In this document: piece by piece, positions 16,979 to 26,604 of the stretch
Position numbering within the stretch: position 1 is the stretch's first letter
How the letters are laid out: every line of letters begins with the position of its first letter
Source of the DNA: Fimbriimonadales bacterium
GTDB taxonomy: Bacteria > Armatimonadota > Fimbriimonadia > Fimbriimonadales > ATM1
Assembly (NCBI GenBank): GCA_035559795.1
Contig: DATMAR010000012.1
Coordinates: forward strand, 186,001 to 250,000
DNA length: 64,000 bases
Reading direction: 5' to 3'
Made by a program: the position numbers and the translations under genes
The notes under the pieces: model-generated
Database searches by the model: none
What the model was told of the DNA's origin: nothing
What the model saw: the letters and a program-made list of their open reading frames with translations, nothing else

Positions 16979-18322
16979 ATGGCAACTGAAATCATCATGC
17001 CCGAATTGGGTGAAAGTGTTCACGAAATCACGGTAAGCCGATGGTTGAAGAAAATCGGCGACCCTGTCAAGGAAGACGAACCTATCGTTGAAATCATGAC
17101 GGATAAAGTGAACACGGAACTTCAAGCCCCTACAAGTGGTGTTCTCGTCAAGATTCTCGTACCCGAGGGACAGAACGCACGTGTATTTCAACCACTCGGT
17201 CTCATAGGCGAACCAAGCGAAATCGAAGGTGAAACGCCGCAACCCACTACCGCACAACCGACTAAAGTAGCAGAGGAAAAGCCTGCAGCAAAAGCAGATG
17301 TAGAAGAAAAACCCGCGGCGAGGATAGAGATTCCTCCCGCTAAAGAGGAAGTAAAAGTTACCGTAGAGACAGCCCCCCCTCCATCGGAAGATGGAAAACG
17401 CTGGTATTCGCCCGTCGTTCGTGCGATGGCGAAACAGCATCAAATTTCCGATGCCGAGTTAGCTACGATACGAGGCACTGGCTCGGGAGGACGAGTAACA
17501 CGAAAAGACCTCGAGCAATATATCGCTACCCGTGAAAAAGCGCGGCCGCCCGTAGAAGCGCCCCCCCCTGCCGCTCCTACAGTTCCACAACCCGTCCAAC
17601 CCACACCTAAACCCACACCGGGTGTAGAACAGGAAGTCATCACGCTCATAGGATTGAGAAAAGCAATCGCGGATGCGATGACGAAGGCGCATACCATCCC
17701 CTCCGTTTCTACCGTTACCTCGGTAGACGTGAGCAAACTAGTCGAATTTCGAAAAGCGAACAAAGAATCCTTTCAACAAATGTACGGGGTTCGATTGACG
17801 TACACTCCCTTTTTCATCAAAGCGGCAACGGAAACTCTCCTGGAATTTCCCATGTTGAATAGTTACTATTCCGACGAAGGAAAACTCGTTATGAATCATA
17901 GCGTTCATATGGGAGTTGCTGTCGCACTCGGTGGGGGCGATGAAGGACTCATTGTGCCAGTGATTCGAGATTGTCATAAAAAGAATCTCGTGGAAATAGC
18001 GAAAGACCTCGAAGAAATTTCTGCAAAAGCGCGTGAAAACAAACTTGCCCTCGCTGACGTGCAAGGAGCAACGTTTTCCTTGACGAATCCCGGTAGTTAC
18101 GGAGCGCTTTTCGGAACGCCGATGATTCCGCCGTATCAGGGGGGGATTCTCGGAACCTATGCGATTCACGAAACCCCGGTCGCCATTGACGGAATGATAA
18201 CGGTTCGACCGATGATGTATTTAGTGCTCACTTACGACCATCGCATCATCGATGGGATGCTCGCGGGGCGTTTCTTGCAAGCGATTAAAAAACGCCTCGA
18301 AGAATTCGCCTTTTTCCGCTAA
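16979..18322 (+). CDS. pdhC: 2-oxoacid dehydrogenase E2 (dihydrolipoamide acyltransferase)
   Basis: 447 residues. One lipoyl domain (1-80) with the lipoylated Lys43 in MTDKVNTE; a Pro/Ala/Lys linker; a peripheral subunit-binding domain (about 140-182) with SPVVRAMAKQH and GTGSGGRVTRKDLE; a second Pro-rich linker; then the catalytic acyltransferase domain ending TYDHRIIDGMLAGRFL, in which HRxxDG holds the catalytic His and Asp. Forms the multimeric core that receives the acyl group from E1 and hands it to CoA. Closing gene of the operon. It begins 36 nt after pdhB. The E3-binding domain implies that a dihydrolipoamide dehydrogenase is encoded elsewhere. Confidence 0.94.
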   Translation: MATEIIMPELGESVHEITVSRWLKKIGDPVKEDEPIVEIMTDKVNTELQAPTSGVLVKILVPEGQNARVFQPLGLIGEPSEIEGETPQPTTAQPTKVAEEKPAAKADVEEKPAARIEIPPAKEEVKVTVETAPPPSEDGKRWYSPVVRAMAKQHQISDAELATIRGTGSGGRVTRKDLEQYIATREKARPPVEAPPPAAPTVPQPVQPTPKPTPGVEQEVITLIGLRKAIADAMTKAHTIPSVSTVTSVDVSKLVEFRKANKESFQQMYGVRLTYTPFFIKAATETLLEFPMLNSYYSDEGKLVMNHSVHMGVAVALGGGDEGLIVPVIRDCHKKNLVEIAKDLEEISAKARENKLALADVQGATFSLTNPGSYGALFGTPMIPPYQGGILGTYAIHETPVAIDGMITVRPMMYLVLTYDHRIIDGMLAGRFLQAIKKRLEEFAFFR

Positions 18323-18392
18323 TTTTTCGATTTTTCACGGAATAAATCGGTTTTTCACGTTATAATAAGCCTAATAAAAAGGAGGATAATCT

Positions 18393-20015
18393 ATGTTCCA
18401 TCCCGTATTTGTAATCCTTCTCGCCTTGGGTGCACAGACAGACGACCAAGAAATCCTCTTTCCGGGAACCGGTTCTTACACACGCAGCGTCGTTACGCAC
18501 TCGGAAAAAGCACAACAGTTTTTCAATCAAGGGCTTAATTTCCTCTATGCATTCAATCACGGAGAGGCGAAACGCTCTTTTCGAACCGCCGTTAAATACG
18601 ACCCCGAGTGTGCGATGGCGTGGTGGGGTCTTGCAATGGCGAACGGACCTCACATCAATAACATGACGGTTATGCCAGAGGAAGAAAAGGAAGCGGTCGA
18701 AGCCTTGAAAAAAGCACTCCAATACATCAATGGCAACCCACCTGTAGACCAGGCACTCATTCGTGCAACTCTCGTTCGCTTCAAATATCCACCTTTGAAC
18801 GATAGAACACCGCTCAATCAAGCATTCGCGAACGAGATGCGAAAAGTTTGGAAACGATTTCCGAACGACGATGACGTAGGTGCGCTGTTTGCCGAGTCGT
18901 TGATGGATTTAAGACCTTGGGATTTATGGAAACCGAATGGCACTCCACAGCCGGGCACGAAAGAAATCATCTCGACGCTCGGACGAGTCATAAAACTCGA
19001 CCCGAATAATCCTATGGGATTACATCTTTACATTCACGCTCTCGAAGCGTCACCGAATCCACGCGATGCGAAAGAAGCGGCTGACCGTTTGCGAGATTTA
19101 CAACCTGGTTTGGGTCACAACGTGCACATGCCCTCTCACATCGACGTTTTGTTAGGAGACTGGGAGAAAGCAATTATCGCAAATGAAAAGGCAATCGCGG
19201 CAGATAAAGCATATCGTGAAAAACGCCCCAATCAGTTTATCTACCGAATCTACATGGCACATAACCAGCATATGCTCGCTTTTGCGGCGATGATGGTAGG
19301 ACAAAGCGAAAAGGCGATAAATGCAGTAGACACGATGATTGCCGAAATTCCAGAAGACTTTCAGAACGCAGCAGCACCATTCATAGATGGGTTTTTCGCA
19401 ATGCCTTTCGAAGTTCGCGTTCGCTTCGGAATGTGGGATGAAGTTTTGGCGTATCCCGATTTGCCAGAAAGGTTCCCACTTTCTCGCACTCTGAGACATG
19501 CAGCACGAAGCGTTTCCTATGCAGCAAAGGGAATGACGCAAGAAGCCAGGAGTGAACAAGCGTTGTTTTACATGACGAGGAAGCTCGTTCCTAAAGACGC
19601 AATATTCGGCAACAACTCAGCGAACGACATTCTGAGAGTTGCGCATCACTTGATGAACGGTGAGATTTTAGTCGCAGAAAACGACTTGAACCGTGCAATA
19701 GCAGAACTTCGTTTAGCAACCAAAGCAGAAGATGCATTGCGTTACGATGAGCCGCCCGGTTGGATTCAACCCACACGGCACACTTTGGGGGCTGTACTGC
19801 TCAAAGCAAATCGGTATGAAGAGGCTGTGAGAGTTTATCGCCAAGACTTGAGAAGACATCCTAACAATGGTTGGTCTTTGTTCGGAATGGCGGAAGCCCT
19901 CAAAAATCTCGGCAGACAACATGAAGCCTCGATGTTCAATAACGCATTCGATAGAGTCTGGAAAAACGCAGACGTAACCATAATGTCTTCTTGTATGTGT
20001 ATTACTAAAAAGTAG
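18393..20015 (+). CDS. Secreted TPR-repeat protein
   Basis: 540 residues. A short signal peptide (MFHPVFVILLALGAQ) is followed by tetratricopeptide-like helices: GLNFLYAFNHGEAKRSFRTA and AMAWWGLAMANGPH near the N-terminus, and YEEAVRVYRQDLRRHPNNG with GMAEALKNLG at the C-terminus. HALEASPNP and HMPSHIDVLLGDW are motifs of a family of exported TPR proteins found next to metal-resistance or electron-transfer genes in other bacteria. It ends with Cys-Met-Cys. Strong Shine-Dalgarno AAAAAGGAGGA; a TATAAT lies at 18361-18366. Function unknown. Confidence 0.82.
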   Translation: MFHPVFVILLALGAQTDDQEILFPGTGSYTRSVVTHSEKAQQFFNQGLNFLYAFNHGEAKRSFRTAVKYDPECAMAWWGLAMANGPHINNMTVMPEEEKEAVEALKKALQYINGNPPVDQALIRATLVRFKYPPLNDRTPLNQAFANEMRKVWKRFPNDDDVGALFAESLMDLRPWDLWKPNGTPQPGTKEIISTLGRVIKLDPNNPMGLHLYIHALEASPNPRDAKEAADRLRDLQPGLGHNVHMPSHIDVLLGDWEKAIIANEKAIAADKAYREKRPNQFIYRIYMAHNQHMLAFAAMMVGQSEKAINAVDTMIAEIPEDFQNAAAPFIDGFFAMPFEVRVRFGMWDEVLAYPDLPERFPLSRTLRHAARSVSYAAKGMTQEARSEQALFYMTRKLVPKDAIFGNNSANDILRVAHHLMNGEILVAENDLNRAIAELRLATKAEDALRYDEPPGWIQPTRHTLGAVLLKANRYEEAVRVYRQDLRRHPNNGWSLFGMAEALKNLGRQHEASMFNNAFDRVWKNADVTIMSSCMCITKK

Positions 20016-20059
20016 TTAGCGATTTATTCTCGAACAAGAGTTTTGTCTCGCATATTTCT

Positions 20060-20144
20060 CGTCCCTAAACTCCGTTTAGGAGCGCATAACGAAATATAAG
20101 AGAACCTCGAACTCTCTCTCGTCCCTAAACTCTGTTTAGGAACG
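20060..20144. repeat. Two family A palindromes
   Basis: CGTCCCTAAAC-TCC-GTTTAGGAGCG lies at 20060-20084, with a second copy (centre TCT) at 20120-20144. They lie between the convergent TPR and ABC-permease genes. Confidence 0.75.
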
Positions 20145-20185
20145 CACGAGGAAACACACAACTCGATAGAACATTCGCTCTATCC

Positions 20186-20992
20186 TCACATCCCCACTGC
20201 CGTGTAATGCTTCAGTCCCCACCTCCATAAAACTCTCGCACTCAAGGCGAGCCCCACACACCACGCAAGCTGCAATGCAATCAACCCATGAGCAACTTCT
20301 GGAGACACTCGTCCCACGATGATTTCCGTAGGAAGGGCTGTCGTGTAATAAAAAGGAAAGACCCTCGAAAGCAAAATCGCCCACGAGGGCAACAAATCTA
20401 TGGGAAACAACTGCCCGGATAAAAACAACATCGGGATGTAATACAATGCGAATATGTTATGCACCTCTTCCAAAAAAAGCGCAATCATCGCCATTGCGTA
20501 GATAAACAAAAAACTCACGAAATGACCTAAAACGATTGCAGCCCAAGCCTCCCAACCTAAATACGGCTGCATAGAATGGAGATGATTCCTGTAAAGCAAT
20601 ATATAAACCACACCGAGCGGAATGAACATAACCAGCCTTAATATCCGCCACGTAAAATTCTGCAAAAATGATGCTTGGAAATGGCTAATCGGTCTTAAAA
20701 GATAAACCGTGAATTTTCCTTCCCGAATCTCGTACGCCATGTCCCACATCATATGGCTCGTGATGAAATTCGTGAGCAACAGCATCGTCAAGTAGTAAAA
20801 AACGAAACCCCCTGCAGAAAAACCGCGAATATTTCCCCCTTCAGGCATCGCCGCCATGAAAACGAGCGGCATAACGATAACGGGAATCGTATCGCTCAAT
20901 ATCCAAATAAACATATTTGCGCGATAGGCGAGGCTATCTTTTAGCCACACCACAAAAATCGCACGCCATTTTCGAAATAAGGTTTGCATCAT
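20186..20992 (-). CDS. ABC-2 type transporter permease
   Basis: 268 residues with about six hydrophobic helices. The N-terminus (FRKWRAIFVVWLKDSLAYRANMF in outline) and the motif EIREGKFTVYLLRPISHF are typical of the ABC-2 permease subgroup usually encoded as a pair of permeases plus an ATPase. Here it stands alone, convergent with the TPR gene and divergent from mgtE; partner subunits must be elsewhere. The substrate is unknown; relatives export polysaccharides, lipids or drugs. Confidence 0.82.
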   Translation of the reverse strand: MMQTLFRKWRAIFVVWLKDSLAYRANMFIWILSDTIPVIVMPLVFMAAMPEGGNIRGFSAGGFVFYYLTMLLLTNFITSHMMWDMAYEIREGKFTVYLLRPISHFQASFLQNFTWRILRLVMFIPLGVVYILLYRNHLHSMQPYLGWEAWAAIVLGHFVSFLFIYAMAMIALFLEEVHNIFALYYIPMLFLSGQLFPIDLLPSWAILLSRVFPFYYTTALPTEIIVGRVSPEVAHGLIALQLAWCVGLALSARVLWRWGLKHYTAVGM

Positions 20993-21029
20993 CTAAAATC
21001 AATACACGGGTAATCTACCCATTCCTCAC

Positions 21030-22394
21030 ATGTTCGAAGAAGCGACCCCTGATAAAGCAAAACGACTCGAAGAGTTGCTCGAACAAGGGCGCCTGGACGA
21101 TGCGGGTGCTATGCTCGCTACTGCGCATCCGAGCGATGCTGCATTTCTCATAACGGAACTCCCGAGCAGATTACGCGCAAGTGCGCTCTTATTGGTAGAC
21201 AAAAGCAAAGCCGCAGAAATCGTAGAAGAACTCCCCGACGATGTTCGCGAAGCGGCAATAGGAGCGTTGAGCCCAGAAGACGCAGCCGCAATCCTCGGGG
21301 AAATGTACACCGACGAAGAAGTAGACGTTCTCCAAGGTCTAAAACCCGAAAAAGCAGAGGCGATTCTCGAAAAACTTCGCGAAAAAGAAGCCGCCGAAAT
21401 GCGCGAACTGATGGTTTATCCCGAAGACACTGTCGGCGGTTTGATGCAAAAAGAATATATCGCAATCCCCTCTACGTTTACAGCCGCAGAAACCGTACGT
21501 TACCTTCGAGCAAATGCGAATATCTTCTTGGATTTTCCAGCCAGTTATCTTTACGCTGTCAATGAGGAGGGCAAGTTTTTAGGTGTCGTCACTTTGCGCT
21601 CGCTCCTCCTTTGTGAAGGTAACACGCCAATAGAAAAAATTATGGAGAAAGAACCCGTTTACCTTTTAGCCAGCGACCCAGCAGAAGAAGCTGTGAAAGC
21701 CTTCGACAAATATCATTACATCGCACTTCCCGTTGTAGACGAAGAACACAAACTCATCGGAGTCGTTTTGCAAGAAGACGCTTTCGAATATGCGCAAAAA
21801 GAAGGCGAAGAAGAGATGATGCGTGCAAGCGGAATCTTAGGGGGGGAAGAAGTGCGTGAAATGCCGCTTCTCGTGCGTGTAGTCAACAGGTTGTTTTGGT
21901 TAGGTGCCAAGGTCTTGCTGAATCTCGTCCCTGCGAGCGTAGTAGCCGCGCATGAACATACTCTTAGAGATTTGCCTTTGCTTGCAATCCTACTGCCCAT
22001 TACTTCCGACTTGGGAGGGGGGGCGGGTAGCCAATCTACCGCAGTCACGATCCGCGAACTTGCAAGAGAACGCCTTCAGCCTAAAGAATATTTCGAAGTC
22101 TTCCTCAAAGAACTTCCCCTCGGGTTTTTAAATGGCGTTATCTTAGGCACCATGACCGGTGTCGTGATGGGGCTTTGGAAAAATAATCTCTCTTTCGGGG
22201 TCTTGGCGGCATTTGCAATCTCGCTCAACACTTTATTAGCAGCAATTCTCGGCGGGACTCTCCCTCTGTTTCTCAAACGAATTCAAGCAGATCCAGCAAC
22301 CGCCGCAATGCCACTTCTGACTACCATTACAGACACCATCGGTTTTTGGTTAGTTCTCGGTTTTGCTGTGCCTGTTATGCGCCTCATCGGGTAG
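21030..22394 (+). CDS. mgtE: Magnesium transporter MgtE
   Basis: 454 residues with the full MgtE layout: N-terminal superhelical regulatory domain (1-130), two CBS domains (about 140-255; MVYPEDTVGGLMQKEYIAI begins the first), a plug helix and five transmembrane helices. The pore signature PITSDLGGGAGSQS and the C-terminal DTIGFWL are present. It admits Mg2+ down its gradient and is gated by cytosolic Mg2+ bound by the N and CBS domains. It is divergent from the ABC permease (37 nt) and runs 9 nt ahead of mqnC. Confidence 0.95.
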   Translation: MFEEATPDKAKRLEELLEQGRLDDAGAMLATAHPSDAAFLITELPSRLRASALLLVDKSKAAEIVEELPDDVREAAIGALSPEDAAAILGEMYTDEEVDVLQGLKPEKAEAILEKLREKEAAEMRELMVYPEDTVGGLMQKEYIAIPSTFTAAETVRYLRANANIFLDFPASYLYAVNEEGKFLGVVTLRSLLLCEGNTPIEKIMEKEPVYLLASDPAEEAVKAFDKYHYIALPVVDEEHKLIGVVLQEDAFEYAQKEGEEEMMRASGILGGEEVREMPLLVRVVNRLFWLGAKVLLNLVPASVVAAHEHTLRDLPLLAILLPITSDLGGGAGSQSTAVTIRELARERLQPKEYFEVFLKELPLGFLNGVILGTMTGVVMGLWKNNLSFGVLAAFAISLNTLLAAILGGTLPLFLKRIQADPATAAMPLLTTITDTIGFWLVLGFAVPVMRLIG

Positions 22395-22403
22395 AGTCTT
22401 TGT

Positions 22404-23507
22404 ATGAGCGTAACTGCTCTTCCCGATTCACTAAAACACATTTCCTTCGAGTCCGTTGCGGAGAAAGTACTTGCTAACGAAAGAATCTCGAAAGACGAAG
22501 CGATTTTTCTTTTCCATCATCACAATCTCCTCGACCTTTCGACATTAGCCACTCTTCGAAGACAGCAGAAAGTTCCAGGAAATGTCGTTACATACATCAT
22601 CGGCAGAATCCTCAACTATACGAACGTTTGTTGGGTTCGATGCAAATTTTGCGCGTTTTATCGAGTCCCGGGTGATTCCAAAGGGTATCTGCTAACGGAT
22701 GACGAGATTCTGGATAAAGTTCGAGAAACGGTAGAAAAAGACGGGGTCGAGATTCTCTTCCAAGGGGGGCTGAATCCTAAATTAAAGATCGACTACTATG
22801 AAAGGATTTTCCGAAAAATCAAAGACGCTTATCCCCAAGTCATTTTACATGCGCTGAGCCCCACCGAAATCATTTATATCGCTCACATCAGCAAATTGAC
22901 CTTGGAAGAATGTCTCCTAAGACTGAAAGAGGCCGGTTTACACAGCATTCCAGGAGCAGGTGGGGAAATTTTAGTAGACCGTGTGAGAAAAATTATCGCA
23001 CCCTATAAAGACACCACAGAGGAATGGCTCGAATGCATGAGAACTGCCGCAAAACTCGGCATTCGTTCTACGGCTTCCATGATGTTCGGACATGTAGAAA
23101 CTTACGAAGACCGAGTAGAGCACTTGCAAAGAATCCGAGATTTGCAAGACGAATGTCAACCCTTCCGCGCCTTTATCACTTGGAACTTCCAACCCGAAGA
23201 CACACAACTTCCCATCGAACGTAAAGCATCCGGATACGAGTATCTACGAACACTCGCTATTTCGAGGATATTTCTCGACAATGTCGACCATCTTCAAGTT
23301 TCGATTCTCACACAAGGTCCCAAAATCGCTCAACTCGCTCTCGGTTACGGCGCAGACGATTTCGGAAGCATCATGATAGAAGAAAATGTCGTCTCCGCAG
23401 CAGGAAACAAATTCATCTTGAATGCAGACGAATACGAACGCCTCATCCGAGACGCCGGATACGTTCCTAAGAGACGAAACACTCGTTACGAAATCCTAAA
23501 CGCTTGA
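22404..23507 (+). CDS. mqnC: Cyclic dehypoxanthine futalosine synthase (radical SAM)
   Basis: 367 residues. The radical SAM cluster motif is CWVRCKFC (CxxxCxxC, about residues 74-81) followed by AFYR, and EILFQGGLNPKLKIDYY, HALSPTEI, GLHSIPGAGGEILVDRVR and TSM-like STASMMFGH are all MqnC-type. It cyclises dehypoxanthine futalosine in the futalosine route to menaquinone, the respiratory quinone of many non-model bacteria. MqnE is related, but the SIPGAGGEIL segment fits MqnC. It follows mgtE by 9 nt, probably read from the same mRNA. No other mqn gene is in the window. Confidence 0.92.
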   Translation: MSVTALPDSLKHISFESVAEKVLANERISKDEAIFLFHHHNLLDLSTLATLRRQQKVPGNVVTYIIGRILNYTNVCWVRCKFCAFYRVPGDSKGYLLTDDEILDKVRETVEKDGVEILFQGGLNPKLKIDYYERIFRKIKDAYPQVILHALSPTEIIYIAHISKLTLEECLLRLKEAGLHSIPGAGGEILVDRVRKIIAPYKDTTEEWLECMRTAAKLGIRSTASMMFGHVETYEDRVEHLQRIRDLQDECQPFRAFITWNFQPEDTQLPIERKASGYEYLRTLAISRIFLDNVDHLQVSILTQGPKIAQLALGYGADDFGSIMIEENVVSAAGNKFILNADEYERLIRDAGYVPKRRNTRYEILNA

Positions 23508-23800
23508 CATCCTCTATCCCTTGTAGGAGCGCCGTAAGGTGCGATTCTTAAAACTTTCCTTAATTTCAAAAGTATTAATATCGCAGATTTTTATCCTACG
23601 CAATCCATCGAATGTCAACATCGAAAAAAGGCAAAATGGGGGGGAATAAAGTCCATTAGCCTACAAACAAAAGAATTCGAACTAAGTCAAAAGCATAAAG
23701 GATAGCCTTATGCATAGCCATCCGTTTCGCGAAAATCCATTAGGTAAACTATTCAGACAAAAAGCATTCTGAAGCCCCGCAGAGGGGATTTTTAAACAGC
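23508..23800. other. Intergenic region with one family B repeat and an alaS leader hairpin
   Basis: Family B copy at 23523-23544. The rest has no recognisable gene. Just before alaS, CCCC-GCAGA-GGGG is followed by ATTTTT (about 23775-23793). The GAGGGG arm is also the only possible Shine-Dalgarno site, so the hairpin might mask it or act as a weak terminator. No T-box consensus was seen. Confidence 0.4.
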
Positions 23801-26584
23801 ATGAACGCAAGAGACTTAAGACAAAAATATATCGAATTCTTCGTGTCGAAAGGACACAAAGAATTCCCGTCTTCGCCTCTTATCCCTATAGACGTCACAG
23901 GGAAACTCGATGAAAGTCTTCTCTTCACCGGCGCAGGAATGGTGCAATTCAAACCCTATTTCCGAGGTCTCGTCGAACCTCCGCATCCTCGGCTCGTTAC
24001 TTGCCAAAACTGCTTGAGAACGACCGACATCGAAGAAACGGGCGACCCATGGCACCTCACCTTCTTTCAAATGCTCGGCAACTTTTCTTTCGGCGATTAT
24101 TTCAAAAAGGAGGCAATCGAATTCGCATGGGAATTCTTGACATCGGAAAAATGGCTGAATCTCGATAAAAATCGTATTTGCGTTACCGTTTTCGAACAAG
24201 ACGACGAAGCCTACGGATATTGGGAAGAAATCTGGAAAAAAGAATCCTTCGATCCTTCCGAGAAGATTCATCGCTTGGGAGAAGAAAAAAACTATTGGCC
24301 AGCGGGGGCATTTTCCTCTGGCCCACCTGGGCCTTGTGGACCTTGCACAGAAATTTTCTACCGATGCGCTCCTGAAACCGAACTCACAGGAGACTTTAAA
24401 ACTGACGAAGCGGCAGGACGTTGGGTGGAAATTTGGAATCTCGTCTTTTTACAATTCGAATGGAAGGGAGAGTTGAAAGATCCCACAAAACCACACTTAG
24501 GGTATCGGAAACTCGGGATGGATCCGCTTCCAAAGCCGGGCGTGGACACAGGAATGGGTCTCGAACGAACAGCAGCAGTGCTCGGCGCAAAAAAGAGTGT
24601 TTATGAAATCGACACATTCGCGCCGATTATACGAACGATTTGCGAACGAGCAAAATACGCATTCGGTACAAACGAAGAAAAAGACAAGGCTGTGCGAATT
24701 ATTGCCGACCATTTGCGCGCGGCATCGTTTTGCGTAGCCGATGGGATCACACCAACAAATACAGGAAGAGGATACGTTTTGCGAAGAATCATTCGCAGAT
24801 GCGTATTCAAAGGTCAACACACACTCGGCATGCAAGAACCTTTCTTGGCACAAATCTTCCCTTCCGTAATCGAAGCCTTAGGGGATTCTCATAAAGAACT
24901 CATAGAGAGAAAAGAAACGATAGTGAGCGTACTCAACGCCGAGGAAACGCAATTCCGCCGCACCATCGAGCAAGGATTGAGACGCTTCTGGAATTTCGTA
25001 GAACAATTCAAAAAGGAGATGTACCAGCCCAAACGAAAACGTGCCTCATATTTTAATCTTCCGGGAAAATACGTCTTTACTCTCTACGATACTTATGGTT
25101 TTCCATACGAACTTACGGAAGAACTCGCAAAACAGCATGGCTTTCGCGTAAATTACAACGAGTTTTTGAAGTATATGGAAAAAGCTTTGCAACGCGCTCG
25201 CGCTGCTTCCGATAGCGGAAAGGTTTTCGAGGCTGAAAAAGCCTTCGTCGTTTCGTCGGAAAACGCCCCCTCTTTCTCCCGATTTATCGGATATTCTACA
25301 ATGGAATCGAAGGCGACAATTACGAGAGTCAGTCCAGAGTTCGACAAAAACGGTCTGACTACCGGAAAATTCCGAATTGCGCTCGATGAAACTCCGTTCT
25401 ATGCAGAAGCGGGGGGGCAAGTCGGCGATACGGGAACCATAGAATGCGAAGATTTCGTATTTATTGTGCACGACACGCAAAAAGAAGCCGACATCATTTG
25501 GCATATTGGAGAATTTTCTGACAAAACGAACTTCCGAGGAAGAAGCCAAGACGAAATCACGGATAAACTGAAAAAAAGTGTTTTGTCCCGTCAAGTCGTC
25601 GCGAAAGTTGATGCAAAACGCAGACGAAATATTATGCGAAATCACACTGCTACTCACCTTTTGCACGCCGCACTGCGAAAAACCCTCGGTGCGCACGTCG
25701 CACAATCAGGAAGCCTCGTCGCTCCGGATCGGCTTCGATTCGACTTCACTCACAGTGCGCCATTAAAACCCGAGGAAATCGATCGAATCGAACAAATAGT
25801 CAACGAAAAGATTGCGGAAACGATGCCGGTAGTAGTTCATGAAAATGTTTCGTTACAAGAAGCGAAGAGCCGAGGGGCGATGATGCTTTTCGGAGAGAAG
25901 TATGGGGACAAGGTGCGAATGATAGAAATCCCGGGCTTTAGTCTGGAGCTTTGCGGCGGAACGCATGTCGAAAACACAGCGGAGATCGGACTTTTCAAAA
26001 TTATCAGTGAGAGTTCCAGTGCGAGCGGAATTCGCAGAATCGAAGCCGTAACGGGATTGGGCGCTTACGAGTGGGCGAAGAAAACGGAGGAAATCCTCGA
26101 AAAAAGCGCATCCCTTCTGAAAACCCCCCCCGAAGATTTGCCGAAAGCGATCGAAAAATTACAGGCGCAAGTTCGTCAACTGCAAAGAGAAAAGGAACAA
26201 CTCATCGCTTCGGCTACCACACCGACGGAAACGGAAAGCATCCCTGTGGGACCCGTTAATTTATATCACGTCATGCTAAAAACGGGAGGTGCTGAGGCTG
26301 GCAAACTCACAGCAGACCGCCTTATCGAACGCGATCCTCGTGGAGTAGCGGTAGTTGGCGTTTACGATGAAGACAAAGTGACACTTTTTTGTAAGGTCGG
26401 CTCCTCCGCGCAGAAAAACGGCTTGCACGCCGGTCTCCTTCTCCGCGAAATCGCAAGGAGAGCCGGAGGTGGTGGCGGGGGAAATGCGACTTTCGCTCAA
26501 GCCGGCACGAAAGACTCGCAAAAACTTTCTCAGGCTATGGATGCTCTCGTTGACATCGTCAAAGAACAAATAAAAACACAATAA
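23801..26584 (+). CDS. alaS: Alanyl-tRNA synthetase
   Basis: 927 residues, class II. The catalytic core has KGHKEFPSSPLIP, FTGAGMVQFKPYF, TFFQMLGNFSFGDYF and GMGLERTAAVL. The editing domain has HTATHLLHAALRKTLG and the zinc-type motif CGGTHVENTAEIG. The C-Ala domain closes the protein with a Gly-rich RRAGGGGGGNATFAQAG. It charges tRNA-Ala and removes mischarged Ser or Gly. The length is slightly above average; the insert around 395-410 (EMYQPKRKRASYFNLPGK) is extra compared with E. coli. The downstream glycosyltransferase starts 20 nt later. Confidence 0.97.
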   Translation: MNARDLRQKYIEFFVSKGHKEFPSSPLIPIDVTGKLDESLLFTGAGMVQFKPYFRGLVEPPHPRLVTCQNCLRTTDIEETGDPWHLTFFQMLGNFSFGDYFKKEAIEFAWEFLTSEKWLNLDKNRICVTVFEQDDEAYGYWEEIWKKESFDPSEKIHRLGEEKNYWPAGAFSSGPPGPCGPCTEIFYRCAPETELTGDFKTDEAAGRWVEIWNLVFLQFEWKGELKDPTKPHLGYRKLGMDPLPKPGVDTGMGLERTAAVLGAKKSVYEIDTFAPIIRTICERAKYAFGTNEEKDKAVRIIADHLRAASFCVADGITPTNTGRGYVLRRIIRRCVFKGQHTLGMQEPFLAQIFPSVIEALGDSHKELIERKETIVSVLNAEETQFRRTIEQGLRRFWNFVEQFKKEMYQPKRKRASYFNLPGKYVFTLYDTYGFPYELTEELAKQHGFRVNYNEFLKYMEKALQRARAASDSGKVFEAEKAFVVSSENAPSFSRFIGYSTMESKATITRVSPEFDKNGLTTGKFRIALDETPFYAEAGGQVGDTGTIECEDFVFIVHDTQKEADIIWHIGEFSDKTNFRGRSQDEITDKLKKSVLSRQVVAKVDAKRRRNIMRNHTATHLLHAALRKTLGAHVAQSGSLVAPDRLRFDFTHSAPLKPEEIDRIEQIVNEKIAETMPVVVHENVSLQEAKSRGAMMLFGEKYGDKVRMIEIPGFSLELCGGTHVENTAEIGLFKIISESSSASGIRRIEAVTGLGAYEWAKKTEEILEKSASLLKTPPEDLPKAIEKLQAQVRQLQREKEQLIASATTPTETESIPVGPVNLYHVMLKTGGAEAGKLTADRLIERDPRGVAVVGVYDEDKVTLFCKVGSSAQKNGLHAGLLLREIARRAGGGGGGNATFAQAGTKDSQKLSQAMDALVDIVKEQIKTQ

Positions 26585-26604
26585 AAAGAAACAGTGCCCA
26601 AAGA

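Noticed and set aside
23690-23800. T-box or other riboswitch upstream of alaS
   Set aside because: No T-box bulge sequence (AGGGTGGNACCGCG) or specifier loop is visible; only a short CCCC/GGGG hairpin is present.
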